From Steromphala cineraria (taxonomy: Eukaryota > Mollusca > Gastropoda > Trochida > Trochidae), in the NCBI GenBank assembly GCA_916613615.1, contig OU744726.1:15937515-16001514 (forward strand): a stretch of 64,000 nt of DNA, in the 5' to 3' direction. Numbering within the stretch: position 1 is the first letter of the stretch; each line of letters begins with the position of its first letter. Shown here piece after piece: positions 11,511 to 24,193 of this stretch. A model generated the notes under the pieces. The model worked only from the letters and a program-made list of their open reading frames with translations, was not told the origin of the DNA and did no database searches. A program made the position numbers and the translations under genes.

Positions 11511-13294
11511 GACTTGCCAATATATTAGTGTTTGAATAAACCAAAATAATCACTAAAAGTCAATGATTTGTCTATTTTATTGTCTCTTCCACACTGGTGT
11601 GTTAAAGTTCTGTTTCTTGATGGTAAGATATGGTAAAAGTCCCTGACTGAGAAAAGATTTTTGAACTTTTGGGGTATCCAAAGCTCAACTCCAAACCAAG
11701 AGCTGTGACGAGCTCAGACACCTCTAATCATATGCGGAATCACGCGTGTTTGTTGTCTTCGTTAGCTCTCATGCAATTTGATCTTCTCCTCGCGAGATTT
11801 CAGCACAAATTTATTTCATATATGCCAGTGATTGTCCCGAGTTATCATCAGATCACGATTGTTTGATTTCCTTGCTTTGATTTGCACATTGATGTTTGAC
11901 GATTGATAGAATCACAAGATAGTTATTCGTTACAACATAATTTGCTTGCGGTGGTGTTAGGAGTACAATGTTTGTTTTGCAAGATACTATGTTCACATAT
12001 TATTAGGTGTTTTTGTTTATCAAACTTTGAGCTAAGAACTTTTTATTATCTTTTTTTAATCAAATTAGTTTTTGGATATTATGTTAATTTTAGTTATTTC
12101 GTATTTTGTTTGTTTAATTTGATAAATAAACCCCACATAACCTCACCTCACTCTTCTCACAGTGCTTTGAGTCTGTGTCTTGTGCATTACAAATTACATT
12201 ACAAATGGACATTTATTATTTTTATCTGGTGTCATATAAAAGGAATCCAGAAGCCATTGATATATCAAATTGCTGATATTATCTGCTCTGTCCATTTCAA
12301 GGTTTGTGACCTGGTATGTCTCCTGTGTAGACATTACATAGCAAATTATACAAACAACTCAGAAGGAGACATTCAACACTGATCTTATATACAAACATTC
12401 CCAGCAGCCTGTGCTTGCCACTCCCTTCAAGAATACCACTGGTTAACAGATAGTGTTTCTCGGACAACTTATCTCCATTAATGAATGATATTATCTTTGC
12501 AACATACCTTATGTGATGTTATATTCATAGAGTGAGTGGATGGAAACTAATTTCTCTTAACAAAGCACATGTCATGTTGCCAGGACAAAAATGAATTAAC
12601 AAAATTAAATTCTTTCATTGACACCTTTTTTTGTACTTTCCTGAAACACCAAAAAAGTTTTAAAAATATGTTTCATTGAAGCCTCAAATACGGTTATTTC
12701 TTGCATTTTGAAAAATTAATCCTTGTCTATAAGAAAAGACATTTTGCATTCTTCCTCAAACCTCAACCACAAAATGAAAATTGCTTTTCAATGTCAGTCA
12801 GATTTTCATTACTCCTGCTTTCCCAAACTCTTTTTTGAAAATAGTTTTTATCTTTAACCTGAAACCACGAAACAAATTTAATATGGATATATTACCTTCA
12901 CAAAAATCCCATTTTATAGCTAACACTCAAGCACATACATTTTTTTCCTGATCAAAAATTAAATATAAATAAAATTCAAGAAAATATTTCAACTTTATCC
13001 AAAAAACACAAATTTAATGTTGATTGCCTTCTTACCCTTGGCTTTTTGACCTGCTAAAATCTCACAATGTTCAAGGATCTTTTAAAATCTCTCCTGCTTT
13101 CACAGTCTGAGGTAAAAATTCAAATCAAATCTAAGATAACATGTTAAACTTGATCCTAAAACCCAAAATACAAAGCACAAATTTAAAATGGATTGCTATC
13201 TCACCTCAGCCATTTCGACACACAAAGCTGAAGGATCGTTTAAATCTCACCTGCATCTCAATCTAATCATCATCTCCATCTATTACCTGAACAG
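11511..13294. other. AT-rich DNA, nothing recognised
   Basis: A 159-codon frame at 11903-12382 is rich in F, Y, I, L and C, has no recognisable domain, and looks like a chance frame in T-rich DNA. Confidence 0.5.
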
Positions 13295-13321
13295 GTGCGT
13301 TCAGGTGCAAACTGCAGCCAG
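13295..13321 (+). CDS. Possible 27-nt microexon
   Basis: A pyrimidine-leaning tract ending ACCTGAACAG is followed by 27 bases and then a perfect donor (CCAG|GTAAGT, GT at 13322). The 27 bases are nine open codons (VRSGANCSQ), so inclusion would not shift frame. Microexons of this size occur in neural genes of many animals. There is no independent support, and a strong isolated donor can also be a decoy. Confidence 0.22.
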
Positions 13322-14591
13322 GTAAGTCATCTGTGGAGGATCCCGTTTACACTGACAGCATAACGTGTGAACTCATGTGTCACATTAAAAACTGCACAAA
13401 GGCCAATGCACTTTCAGCTCCTTGCTTGCAAGGCATTTGATGGATTGTGTGGCTTATTTATTGATGTACAGCCACTTTATTACTCCTTGGCGCTAATGGA
13501 AAGAAAATCCTCCACGCATGGCTGAGCTATCTTGGTTATTTATTTTTCTCTTTTTCATTTTCTTTTAACATTTTTTGGCACTTTTTGATAATTTTTTTTT
13601 TTTTCTTGTTTGAATTTTTGCCTTGATATCTTAGAAATATTTTCACTCTTTCTGAGTAACATAATCATACCATCTAACTTGAAAGATTTGCAGAAATTCA
13701 TCACTAGAACCTAGGATTAGGATCTTATTAAGTGAAATATGTTGATGTGAATTTGAACAAGATAAGTTTTGATAATTTTAGAAAGTATTGAATGCCAAGT
13801 CAGATCTTCAGATCTTGATGGAAAGACATTCTTTTAGATACTTTTCCTCAATAACCATACAACAACTTTTGATTTAAGAAGTTTCATAAGTCTATGTTGA
13901 GAACATAACCATCATTAGTTTCTCATATGATACTCAAGGATAATTTTCAAGTACATTCAGTCACTTGTGAAGGACCACATTTCTGAAATGCTACATCCAC
14001 AGTAAATCAGGGTTCTGTAACCATGTGAGAGAAATTATGGTTTTATAATATGCAGCAATGGAGTGAGCCAGAGGTTGAGTGAACTATAAAGTAGCAAGAT
14101 GGCAAATGTATCTTCTCCCTAGGCAATGAAGTGAGAGAGAGGGCAATTATGTATGCTGATCGCAGACTAATTTCAGTATAAAGATCTGCCCAGGCATCTT
14201 AGCATCCATCTGTAACAAATACCATTGTTATCTCATTGAACCTCGTCAGGCTTAGGGATTAGTGTGGTAACCAGTTTGGGCAATGCTTTGTGTCCTAATG
14301 GCGGACGTCAAAGTCTGCCATTTGTCCCTCAAAGTCAGTCAGTGCATTTCAGTAGGAATCTTCCCCTCTGGTGGACAGAGGTACACGCCCCATTGTCCGT
14401 GACCTCATCAGTCTCAAATCTTCTTTATCTCCCGATTACACCCACTAATATCCTGTCCACCCGCCATCCCCCGATATGGAGACCCTGTTATCAGCCCATC
14501 AGATGGAGCACCCTCCAGTAGGGCTAGCCAGGATGCTGGAGTGTTAGGGTCAGTCATGGCTTGGTGAAGTCTAGCTCAGCTGATTTGGATT
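13322..14591. other. Unannotated; T-rich then GC-balanced
   Basis: A poly-T tract lies at 13590-13604. The stretch 14230-14560 is GC-balanced with an 85-codon frame that I cannot assign. Confidence 0.5.
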
Positions 14592-15110
14592 CCTGTTGCA
14601 GTTTTATGGATTCCCTGTGTCTGTATACAGCTTTCTGTTGCTAAATCGTGTATCCTCCTGCATTTTTTGTGTAACTACTGCAGCTTTATGTGTTCTTGCA
14701 GCAGCTTTGTGTGTTCTTGTTGCAGTTTTTGTGTGTTTCTGTTGCATTTTAATGTATTCCTGTTGCAGTTTTGTGGATTCCCTGACTGTCTGTATACAGA
14801 TTTCTGTTGCAAAATTGTGTATCCTGCTGCAGTTATTTTTGTGTACCTGCTGCAGCTTTATGTGTTCTTGTTGCAGTTTGGTGTGTTCCTGTTGCATTAT
14901 AATGTAGTCCTGTTGCAGTTTTGTGGATTCCCTGTGTCTGTATACGGATTTCTGTTGCAAAATTAAGTATTCCTTCTGCAGTTTTAGTGTACTTGCAACA
15001 GATTTGTAAATTTCTGTCACAGTGTTGTGTGTTCCTGTTGCATTATTGTGTTTTCCTTTTGCAGTTTTGTGTACTCCTGTTGCAGTTTTGTTTTTCCGTT
15101 CCAGTTTCTT
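14592..15110 (+). repeat. Degenerate CTGTTGCAGTTTTGTG minisatellite with higher-order units
   Basis: Short units of about 15-20 bp, consensus TCCTGTTGCAGTTTTGTG, fill the region. A longer composite block (CCTGTTGCAGTTTT, GGATTCCCTG, CTGTATAC, TTTCTGTTGC) starts at 14592, 14759 and 14909, so higher-order spacing is 167 and 150 bp. Frames of 70-138 codons on both strands here are by-products (cysteine/leucine-rich on +, glutamine-rich on -). Each TTGCAG also resembles a splice acceptor. Confidence 0.88.
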
Positions 15111-16949
15111 GTGTTAATTACTGTTTCTTTTCCTTGTAGACTTTGCTTAACCATGTCCAGTTGTGAACTGAAGTGTAGGGAATTTTGCAGTGCCTTGATG
15201 AGTGAGGCAGATAGAAACCATCAACAGAATATTTTGTTAAATTGTTAAGTTAAATTCAGCAAAAGTTCCATGTTTGTGCTCAAATAAGTTCCCATGAATG
15301 AGTTTCACTTGATACTTAGTTTCATGAAATGTCCTTAAAAGAAACTTGTCTTTTAGGACAACTTTTTAAGTAACATTTGAAAAAGGATCAGTAATAAACA
15401 TTTGCAAGGTGTTTGTGTATATGTATCACATATATTGTTTATGTTTATTTTATCTTTTGTTTGAATTTTTCATGATGGTGTCTGATGATATATGAGTCAT
15501 GCAACTAAGAAATTATTTTTTAAATTGATTTTTACAAGTTTGTCTTTGACTCATAAGTGTGTCAGTTGCAAATGCTTCATACAAAAGAATTATCAAAAGC
15601 TTATGGCCACTGATATAGCACATATGAATTATTAAAGAAATGGTAAGGTTATCATGAATTATTATATGAATTATTTAGCTTTGATACCTTTTTGTCTATG
15701 ATTGATATAAATCTTGATGATACTATTATTTCTCACACCCATTGGTACTCAGGGGAATTCTGATGACCTTTAATTTATCGATTAAAACTAATTTGAATTG
15801 AACCAAAAAAATATTCAAAACAATATCAACTATAGAAAAAAAATCGTTTTTTAATTGACCTTTGAACATGAGGGTCGTTAAAAGCTTCAGCATTAGAGTA
15901 CGTTACAATACCAACTCCTTATTCATTGGTTAATGTCTTTGGACTTTCTTGCTATCATAACACTGGTTATTATTATGAAAGGGTTCTTCTTGAATCCCTA
16001 GATTTGAATGAATGATACTTATAATACTTAACCCTCTCTGTGCTCTAGGCCACAAAGGGAGCCAAAGTTAAACCGTTTCAAAGTATCCCATTAGGCAGGA
16101 TGTTAATGATATTTGATATGTATTTGACTCTACTGGCGCGGGGTAGAGTGTTAGTCCTGACACCTGTCGCAAGTCTACCATCAAAGAAGTGGGTAGATTT
16201 CTCTTGCTTCTAAAGGGTGGATTTCATTTGATACCAAATATGGCTTAAAGTCATGGCCCTTTCAATGGGTAGATTTTATTTTGATACAAGATTTCACACT
16301 ACGTTATATCCAATTTCATTAAAATGGATTTCATTCTAATTCCAAAATTTGACATTTTGATATTTGAAACCTTTTCTTATCACTGTTGATTTAGTTGCAA
16401 TATAAGGTGTCCCTTTTTAGATATAATCTTTAAGGATGAACTTTAATTTTTTAACAAAAACTGGCTTCTCTCTGTTGTTTTGATCTATACATTTTGACAA
16501 AAAAACCTTCAAAGAGGCAATAATTCAAAGAGCTTTGCCTTTTCTTCTGGATCAAATGTTAATCACACCAGGTCTTCGGCAACTCTGTACTTGCAGCTAG
16601 GTTTATTGGTATCTAATGCATTATGATCCAGGTTTCACTTCAATGCAAAGTCAAATGGTGTTGCAGGATTTCCTCCTTCACAACGTACACTAATTGAAAA
16701 CCTAATGACATCAAATCTCTGTTCAGATTTTATGACAAATTCTGGATCTACTTTGAAGTCATCTCAAATTTTCTTTAAAGTATGAACAATAAGATTCTCA
16801 AGAAGTCGATTATCTTATTATTTGAGCAAGGAAGCATACTTTTTTATTGTAAGTTAAACAAAACTCTTTTCTTTAGTTTACAGTAAGTTCTCTGTGAATT
16901 GTTAAATATTTCATCCAAACCCTTTCAATAGGATACAAGTTGAGTACAA
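15111..16949. other. AT-rich DNA with weak short repeats
   Basis: GGGTAGATTT / GGTGGATTTCATTTGATAC words recur at 16190-16330, a trace of an old tandem repeat. No gene. Confidence 0.5.
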
Positions 16950-17530
16950 ATCAATCAAGAATTCATTGACCATGACAAATTCGTATTTCCTTAATGCATT
17001 AGCTTCCAAATGTACACATGCATTAGGAGAAGGTTCCTATCGCTTGGGGGAAAGTGTTAATTATCTCAAATATATGCAATTAATACGATCAAATGATTAA
17101 GGCTGCAGGTTGCAATTGCACTAAAGAAATTCCTTCCCCAGTTTCATTGAGAGTCCCAAGTGGATTCATGTGAATGTTGAGTCATGCCTCAGCAATTTCA
17201 GACATGGATGATTGCCTCGGAACTCTTTTGTTCCTAAGTAGTGAGTCCTGTCCGAGCTAATCCTTAGTGACCGTACAACCCAGGGGAGACCAAGGAAGAT
17301 ATACAATGATCAGCCATTGCAATCAAAGAAAGTTAGCCTCTCAATAGGCATGGCGTCCAGGGCACTTGTTTATTGGAGACTAGAAACGCCACCTAGCTAC
17401 GCAGAAATAGATTTATCATTGCATCAGTGGATTATAGAGGGATTAGCTTCCCTAAGTCTTCTCTGGCCGCAGGTTTAGGCTTGGGTGAGCTACTAGGAGT
17501 CTAAACAGGGTTTAGTAAGAACAGGATCTC
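16950..17530. promoter_or_regulatory. Low-repeat GC-balanced block, possible enhancer
   Basis: It contains homeodomain-type motifs (GTTAATTATC near 17057, CAATTAATACGATCAAAT near 17077) and two GGATTA K50-homeodomain sites at 17429-17434 and 17440-17445. No open frame of note. Calling it regulatory is inference from composition and motifs only. Confidence 0.25.
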
Positions 17531-18949
17531 CACTGGACTTGACACAGATCTGAGCAGGTAGGGCAGACGGTGTGACAGATTTCTGGATGTTTCTAAGGTT
17601 CTAGTGTGAAGGAAAATAAGGTTTGATTTGGATTGACAATTCTTTTGAATAGATTCTGGATGTTTCTTTTTGTATGGTCAAGGTCTTAGGGCAATAAAGT
17701 TAGATATGACTGTGGCAGTTTGTTATAGACTTATGGAAGGTTTCAAAAGTCAAGGTCCTAGTTACAAGTGAAATAAAGTAAAATCTAGCGGCTACTTTTG
17801 GTGACAAATTCTGGATTTTCTATGGTATGATATTAGTTGACAGCGTTATATGTGAGAGTGATAATCGGAATTATTCAAGTTTAGAAATAAAAAGAATGCA
17901 AAACACTTAGGTTTTTTGCAGATGATATATTGTGACAGGATTCATATTGGTCAGGGTGAAGTCACACTAAATTATAGATGCTAGAAATTTGGGTATGAAT
18001 GTTTCTTTAATTCCCTCTTAGTTGATCTTTGTCTTATCACAGAAAGTAAATAAATATATAAATATGTTTGCTTATTTTCAACATTTACTATTCCGGGAAT
18101 ACCTTGTATGCTCCTTTTATTATCATGACAATGAAACAGTTGATCTGCAATATACTCAACAAAGTAAATAAGCAAACCCATTCAGTATGACATTTATCTG
18201 CCATGCCCATAAGCATCAAGTTCGCACTTCTATTATGAGGCAAGTAATTGCCTCGAAGCATGAGGTCAACGAAAACATGGAAACAAGACATTGCGGACTC
18301 GCGTAACTTTAGAAGCTTTTCTTGCCGTTGTCAGCGGCTCATGTCAGTGGACATGTTTGTTTTGATTGGAGCGTCATGCTGACTAATTCTGAATGTCGTG
18401 TCTGCTTACCGTTGGTTGAATCAGGTGGTTTGTAATGAAGTTTATCATGCAGCTGGGGGTATCAACCAAAATCAGATCAACTTGGAAATGAGAGAATAGT
18501 TTAGGAGTTTCTTCAAGTATGAACTTGACATGATATCATGAGTGGACTTTTACCCCACAGACAAATAAGTTCCTGAGCCTGTTTTCTGCCCTGTAGTGGT
18601 GAAGGGGTCAATCCTAAGATATGTCGAAATCAGGAAAGAGAGAGGTTAGCACAAACAAAGTTGCCAGGGTTTCACTATCTGAAGGTATGACAATATACAT
18701 GTAGGCTTTCCTCCACCATTGAAATACTCAATATATTCATTTTAATGTTAGAACTCTTCATTTTGCAGTATTTTGTTTTAGTCCCTACAAATAGGTAATA
18801 TATATCTTTTGTTGAAGTACTATAAAATTTTGACAAAACTTTCCAAAAAGATCAATGCAAATTTGAAAGATTGTTGAACATGAGTGTTATGATGGAATAT
18901 ATTATGGATATGAGGAATATTATCATGAAATTTTTGGCAAGCTTTTTTC
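17531..18949. other. Unannotated
   Basis: Weak recurring words (TTCTGGAT.TTTCT, AAGGTCTTAG) at 17580-17830 suggest another decayed tandem repeat of about 70-120 bp. No gene. Confidence 0.45.
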
Positions 18950-19770
18950 TCCCCACATATGCTAATAATATTATAATGAAATTTTGACAAGGGTTTTGTT
19001 TTGCTTCTAATGCTCTTTGGTCTGAAATGAAGGTGTGTTGAGACATGTAGAGATTACTGAAGAACATGGAGAGATGAGGAATCCCCAGTAAATCAATAGC
19101 CCAAAGAACAAGCCTTGTCTCCCGTTGCACAAGCCGATTGCTGAGCAAGCAATCTCTCTTCTCAAAGCTGCAAATTAATGCTAACGTGATGATAATTGGG
19201 CAGCTACATCCATCAATTCAAATAGCGCATATCCATCCCGAAACACCTCTGATTCATCCCTGATGGACAGAGCTGCTTGAAGAAACTAACACGTTTATAG
19301 ATGCGTGGCTATGGATGTGATAGTAAAGGCAGTCGAAACCTTCCTTGACAAAAATCAATTGAAATAATTCCCTTATTGGGCCATGCCATGCTTGTAATAA
19401 AAGCCACCATTGATTTTGGCAATCTTAATCTACTCTGTGAGATGCTGCCATTCTGAAGCCAGTGAACCTCGAGAAATTCCGCTTCTGCATTTTGCCGTTT
19501 GTCGGCTGTGTGACTTATGTTTGTAGCTGAAAAGCTATAGACCTTTCCCTTCCTTAAGGTGGCTGATTTGCATAATTCTTATTCATAGATCACGCTGCCT
19601 CAGGCGGGAGACAAGATGGTTGTTTTAGGTCCGTCAAATGACCGCAAACCATGTTAGAATTCGACGCTAATGTTGGTTAACAGCTCCCAATCAGATTGCT
19701 AGTCTGGTCTACAAACAGTACCTTCCTTGAAAACAATCATGCTTGTCGTGCCCCTAGGACCATTTGTACC
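18950..19770. promoter_or_regulatory. Low-repeat GC-balanced block, possible conserved noncoding element
   Basis: A long stretch without repeats and closer to even composition, with an octamer ATTTGCAT (19566-19573), AATCAATTGAAATAATTCCC (from about 19353) and CCTTATTGGGCC. A 98-codon minus frame overlaps its left edge but resembles nothing known. Conservation cannot be judged from one sequence. Confidence 0.28.
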
Positions 19771-19982
19771 ATTTGAGATAGTAGATATATATCTATGAAT
19801 ATATTCCATGTTTAAATATGCATGTAAGAATCATAAAAGAGGATATATTTATGTTTGGGATTTTCTTATTTTTCTCTTAGATTTATTTTTGTTGTGCCCT
19901 TGGATATTTTATAAATTTCAAATTGACTTTTCTTCTTCAAGATAAACAATTTTGTCTCTTCCTCCATTTCCCTGATAATTAG

Positions 19983-20390
19983 AGAAAAGAATCAAACTAC
20001 AAGTTCAACAGGAACAGTATCAGATAAAGCAACTGAATCATACAAATTCTCTGTATTCTACAAGAGCAGTGCGTCATGTATGTAGAGAACTGATGCATAC
20101 AAATTCTCTGTATTCAAAAAGAACAGTATGTATTGATATGCAAAACACAGAATCATTCAAATTCTCTATATTCTGCAAGAGCACTGTGTATCAGATTAAA
20201 GCAACAGAATCATACAAATTCTCTGTATTCTACAAAAGCAGTGTGACATGTATGTAGAAGACTGAATCATACAAATTCTCTGTATCCCAACAGAACAGTA
20301 TGTATTGATATGCAAGAAAACTGAACTGCAACAAATAGTGTGTATTCAGGAAGAACTGTGTGTAATACTGTGTGTATGATGTGCAGCAGG
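19983..20390 (+). repeat. 57-bp tandem repeat in three-unit higher-order array
   Basis: TACAAATTCTCTGTATTC-type anchors start at 20041, 20098, 20157, 20213 and 20270 (steps 57, 59, 56, 57). Units fall into three types: A with ACATGTATGTAGA, B with GTATGTATTGATATGCA, C with CAGAT.AAAGCAAC. The order is C-A-B-C-A-B, a trimer of about 172 bp, with diverged units on the right. Confidence 0.8.
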
Positions 20391-21578
20391 TTATGCAGAT
20401 CTATATGATGGAGATCACATTCTCTCTGTAAGCTCTTTAGCCTGCTTGATATGAAGATTGTTTTATGGCAGAACTTCTGCTTACTAGTCATGTATTCACA
20501 ATGCATATTATTCATAATAATTAATGATGTCCATAACATTTGTAATCTCATTTTTGAAGGTTTAATGCACAAAACCTTTATGACTTAATCTGCTTGTTTT
20601 ACTCTGCCATTTCACTGCAAAAACAAAATTACTTTTGAAGATAAAATGTGATGCACAGACTATTTGTTAATCATGTATTGTGGAGAAAACAATTTATCAT
20701 GATATCTTTAACTTTTTTGTTTGCTCTATATTTTCTCTTTTATCAGAATCTAAGATACATGCTCAATGAAAAGGTGCACTTTAAAATATAAAATTCAGGC
20801 TATAAATGCATCCTTATTATGCAGCACAATTGAAAATGAGACCTAACATAAGCTTTCCACAGTTCTTGGCATATAAGCAGAGTGGGTCATTTATCACAGG
20901 GAAAAATTGCACCTAATTGTAGCCATAAATCGTCGTCCTGTCTTCTTACAGTGTGCTTCCCTTGTCTTGCCAAATAATACTCTCTATACAACTACTTAAT
21001 TATCACTTCATATTAGGTCAACTGCTCGTCATATTTTTATTTATCTGTATCGAAAAGAGTCATCGTAGCTATATTTATTTATCACCTTTTTCTCAGTATG
21101 ATTCTTTCAGTGTGAAGTCATAGTGAGGCTTTTGTATACACGCTCGTAAATATAGGACATTACCACCACAGTATGTGAATGTCTATACGTTTATTGCACT
21201 GGAATTTATGATGCGTGCAAAGGTGTGACATATTTCAAACCGTTTTTATTTATATGCTTTTTGCTGTCCTCTGACATTAATTTTAACACATTTTAATTTA
21301 CAACTCTTGTTTATTGCAGTAGAAATTATATTTATTAATGCTTATGACTCAACTACTCTTGCTATATGTTTGTTTTATTCATTGCTTTCCCAAAATGGTT
21401 ACTTTATATAACTTTCATATAATAAAATTATATGAATCAATTTAGATATCAAGACATGTGAATTAATAGCGTTACAGCGTTAAAGGATTGTTTCTGTATT
21501 TTATATTTCTCAAATATCAAGTGCCTTATTACTTACAAAAAAAAATTATTGTTTTCCATTTTCTTTTGCATCTAGGTA
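20391..21578. other. AT-rich DNA, nothing recognised
   Basis: A 101-codon minus frame at 20267-20572 overlaps the 57-bp array and is not convincing. Confidence 0.55.
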
Positions 21579-21720
21579 CAGTAGAACTCGGATATAACGA
21601 ACTCCAAGGGACCAAAGAATTTAGTTCGCTAAATTCGGTGTTCGCTATACGCATATAATTTTAATGATATTATATAGGGACGGGACTTGAAAATTTGTTT
21701 GCTATATCCATGTTCTACTG
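21579..21720 (-). mobile_element. pogo/Tigger-like MITE, copy A
   Basis: A 142-bp element begins CAGTAGAACTCGGATATAAC and ends with the inverted GTTCTACTG, flanked on each side by TA (21577-21578 and 21721-21722). TA duplications and CAGT termini fit the pogo/Tigger branch of Tc1/mariner. It has no coding capacity. It lies in the opposite orientation to the copies at 30.2 and 50.7 kb and lacks part of their outer palindrome. Confidence 0.8.
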
Positions 21721-22313
21721 TATCTCCACCATATCAATTCCAAGCACTTTACTTCCTTTCACATTATTTGCTCAAATCATATTGCTGATTACTCACAACT
21801 AAAGGTTGCTGAACATTCATGTTTAACATGTTCAATGTTTGAAGAAATATCCAACAACCATGTACCATCTTTAATCACTATGCACTGAACACCAAGCTGG
21901 AGTCACTCTTTAAAAATATTGAAAATGATATTTGTATATCTAAAAGACTATGTAGCATTAAATTGTTTAAAAATATTTTCTGCATTTTAAAGATAATATC
22001 CATCAAACATGTACCATTCTAAGCCTTATATGCAGCAGGGTACACCAAGCTTGAGTCACCAGCTGTAAACTCAGTACTTTGTTTGCTCTGATCAGTCGTA
22101 AATTCAGAACAGGGCTGAGGAACATCAATATGAAAGAAGTAATCTCCCAGTTATAGTCCAGCATGCAGTTATGGCAGGGATATCCTCTGCGAGCAACCGT
22201 GTCAAATTCAGTTTAGTTACCCACTGGTAACTAGTTGCAGTCTTAGAGTCCAGGTTGGATCAATATAAGGCTGGTCAAGTGAGGTCCCTGCCTGCTCCCT
22301 CCTCAAGGGTAGT

Positions 22314-22350
22314 GCCTTGCCTTGCCTTGCCTTGCCTGCCTTGCCTTCCT
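22314..22350 (+). repeat. CCTTG microsatellite
   Basis: An imperfect (CCTTG)n run lying in a GC-richer block. Confidence 0.9.
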
Positions 22351-22795
22351 TCCATCGTGGGAATGACTCCAACTTGCGGTGTGCCACAAGCAAACCTACA
22401 CAGCTCGCTAGCCAGGAGTATATCTTCTGCAAGATGGTGGCAGAAGGAAAGGAGGTCTTGTGGAGCAGACGCGAACACTAGAAGGAGGGAGAGGGGCAGA
22501 CGGCAGGCAGACTCACAGTGAGACCTCACTCAGGACTCACTTAGGACTCTGACACCTGTAGGGAGGGATTTTCTGGGACGACTCATTGAATATCCCTGAT
22601 CGTAGGATTATCAATTGGGGAATGAGGTGAAACACCTTACAGATGGTCAAATGTGAAGGAAGAGCTTCAGACGAATAGACTCACAGGACCTCAGTTTAGA
22701 ATACCTGATGCCGATGGATTGAAGATATCTGTTGCCTTTCTCACATTATACATCCTGATTGCAAGAGACTTGTCAATAGGGGAATGAGGTCACTC

Positions 22796-22849
22796 CATTC
22801 ATTCAGTGTCTGTCTGTCTGTCCATTCATGCAGTGTCTGTCTGTCTGTG
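22796..22849 (+). repeat. TCTG microsatellite in a 26-bp duplication
   Basis: Two tandem copies of CATTCAnnCAGTG followed by (TCTG)n. Confidence 0.8.
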
Positions 22850-24133
22850 CGTCCAGCGACCTGGTCAGATGTGGATTACCCTGACTGTATTATCTGAGTG
22901 GAACAAACATCTGAGGTGTCGACCTGTCTCTACCGTCACCGTCTACATACAGCCCGAGGCTAGCTCATCTATTTGCGTCAGGCCACTCGCCACCGTGTAA
23001 CGGTGTGAGCTAATTTAGCTATCTCACAGTGACTCGATCACAGCTCTCTCTCAGTGAGTACCTCGTCATAATTATATATCCCTCTTTAACGATCTTTCCA
23101 ACATGCTATATCCTATAATTTTTGGATGTTTCCTAAATTTTGAGATGAACCTTAATTCTATGTTCATTCATTATAATACATGTCCTCATTTATTTATTCA
23201 TTACTCCTAGTATAGGATTGCAGTGTTCTTTCATTATCATATATGATCTCATTCCAAACTAGCGTTGCCCCTGTTAGTGCATGGAGTATGTGTGCAGCTT
23301 GAGAGATACGAAGATCTATAGCAAAGCCTACCAAGTGATCAATATCTTACTCCATGCTTTAACTTGCCGCTATTTTAGTCCAATGTACTCCCTCGCTATA
23401 ACACCTTATCTATGCTTTATGGAGCTATACCTTGCAACCTCAATATACCGCAGATACCAGCTGATAGCCATGGACTCCTGTGATTATCATACTTTATAAA
23501 TATGAAGATTTTTCATTTAAGGTCTTGATTTTAAAAATGTTATTTTTATGTTCATCAATTTTATTTTGCTCAGAGGATTTTTTTCTTTCTAGCTATAGCC
23601 TAATCTCAAATATGATGATAATATAAGATTACCATTTTAGTTTTTTGCTTTTTCCTCTGAATTTTCACCCCTGAAATATATCGATGATGGTTAAAGTTGA
23701 TGTCAGTTAACATTTATATTGAAGCATAAGTCATATTGACATGGTTATGTACAAGAGGTTGATATGCACAGCAAATTCAAATATTCTCATATAAATATTC
23801 AAATATAATTTTATTGCAACAATATGTTTTGCAATGATTAACAATAAAATGAAATTATATCAAGCTTTTGATAGTGTTTTTAATGCTAGAAGAAATTATT
23901 GTTGTCAAGTAAAAATCACTAGCAACAGTTTTTGTGTGCACACCTTAAATTCATTTGAGGAAGGGAATGGATTATCGTAGCTTAACTAACACAGTACTGT
24001 AATCTAAATGCCTTCTTTAATTCAAACCATATCTTGCAATTGATAACATCTGTATTTGTTAGTAAGATTAACTTATTTATTAATTTATTTTCATCAGAAA
24101 CACATTAATTATTGCAAGCATGTAACAACTATG

Positions 24134-24193
24134 ACAATAGGTAGACAACAATAACAATAGGTAGACAACAATAACAATAGGTAGACAACGATA
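24134..24193 (+). repeat. 20-bp repeat, three copies
   Basis: ACAATAGGTAGACAACAATA repeated three times in tandem with one substitution in the last copy. Confidence 0.9.

Larger units (their letters stand above)
21723..24133. other. Unannotated, with a GC-richer block at 22200-23050
   Basis: The GC-richer part holds two microsatellites and overlapping short frames on both strands with no known protein. The remainder is AT-rich. Confidence 0.5.

Noticed and set aside
11903..12382. 159-codon + frame as a membrane protein gene
   Set aside because: Composition (F, Y, I, L, C) is what T-rich DNA gives by chance. There are no domain, splice or promoter signals.
14604..15020. 138-codon glutamine-rich minus-strand ORF as a coiled-coil gene
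   Set aside because: The sequence is a degenerate short tandem repeat, and the opposite strand also has several open frames.
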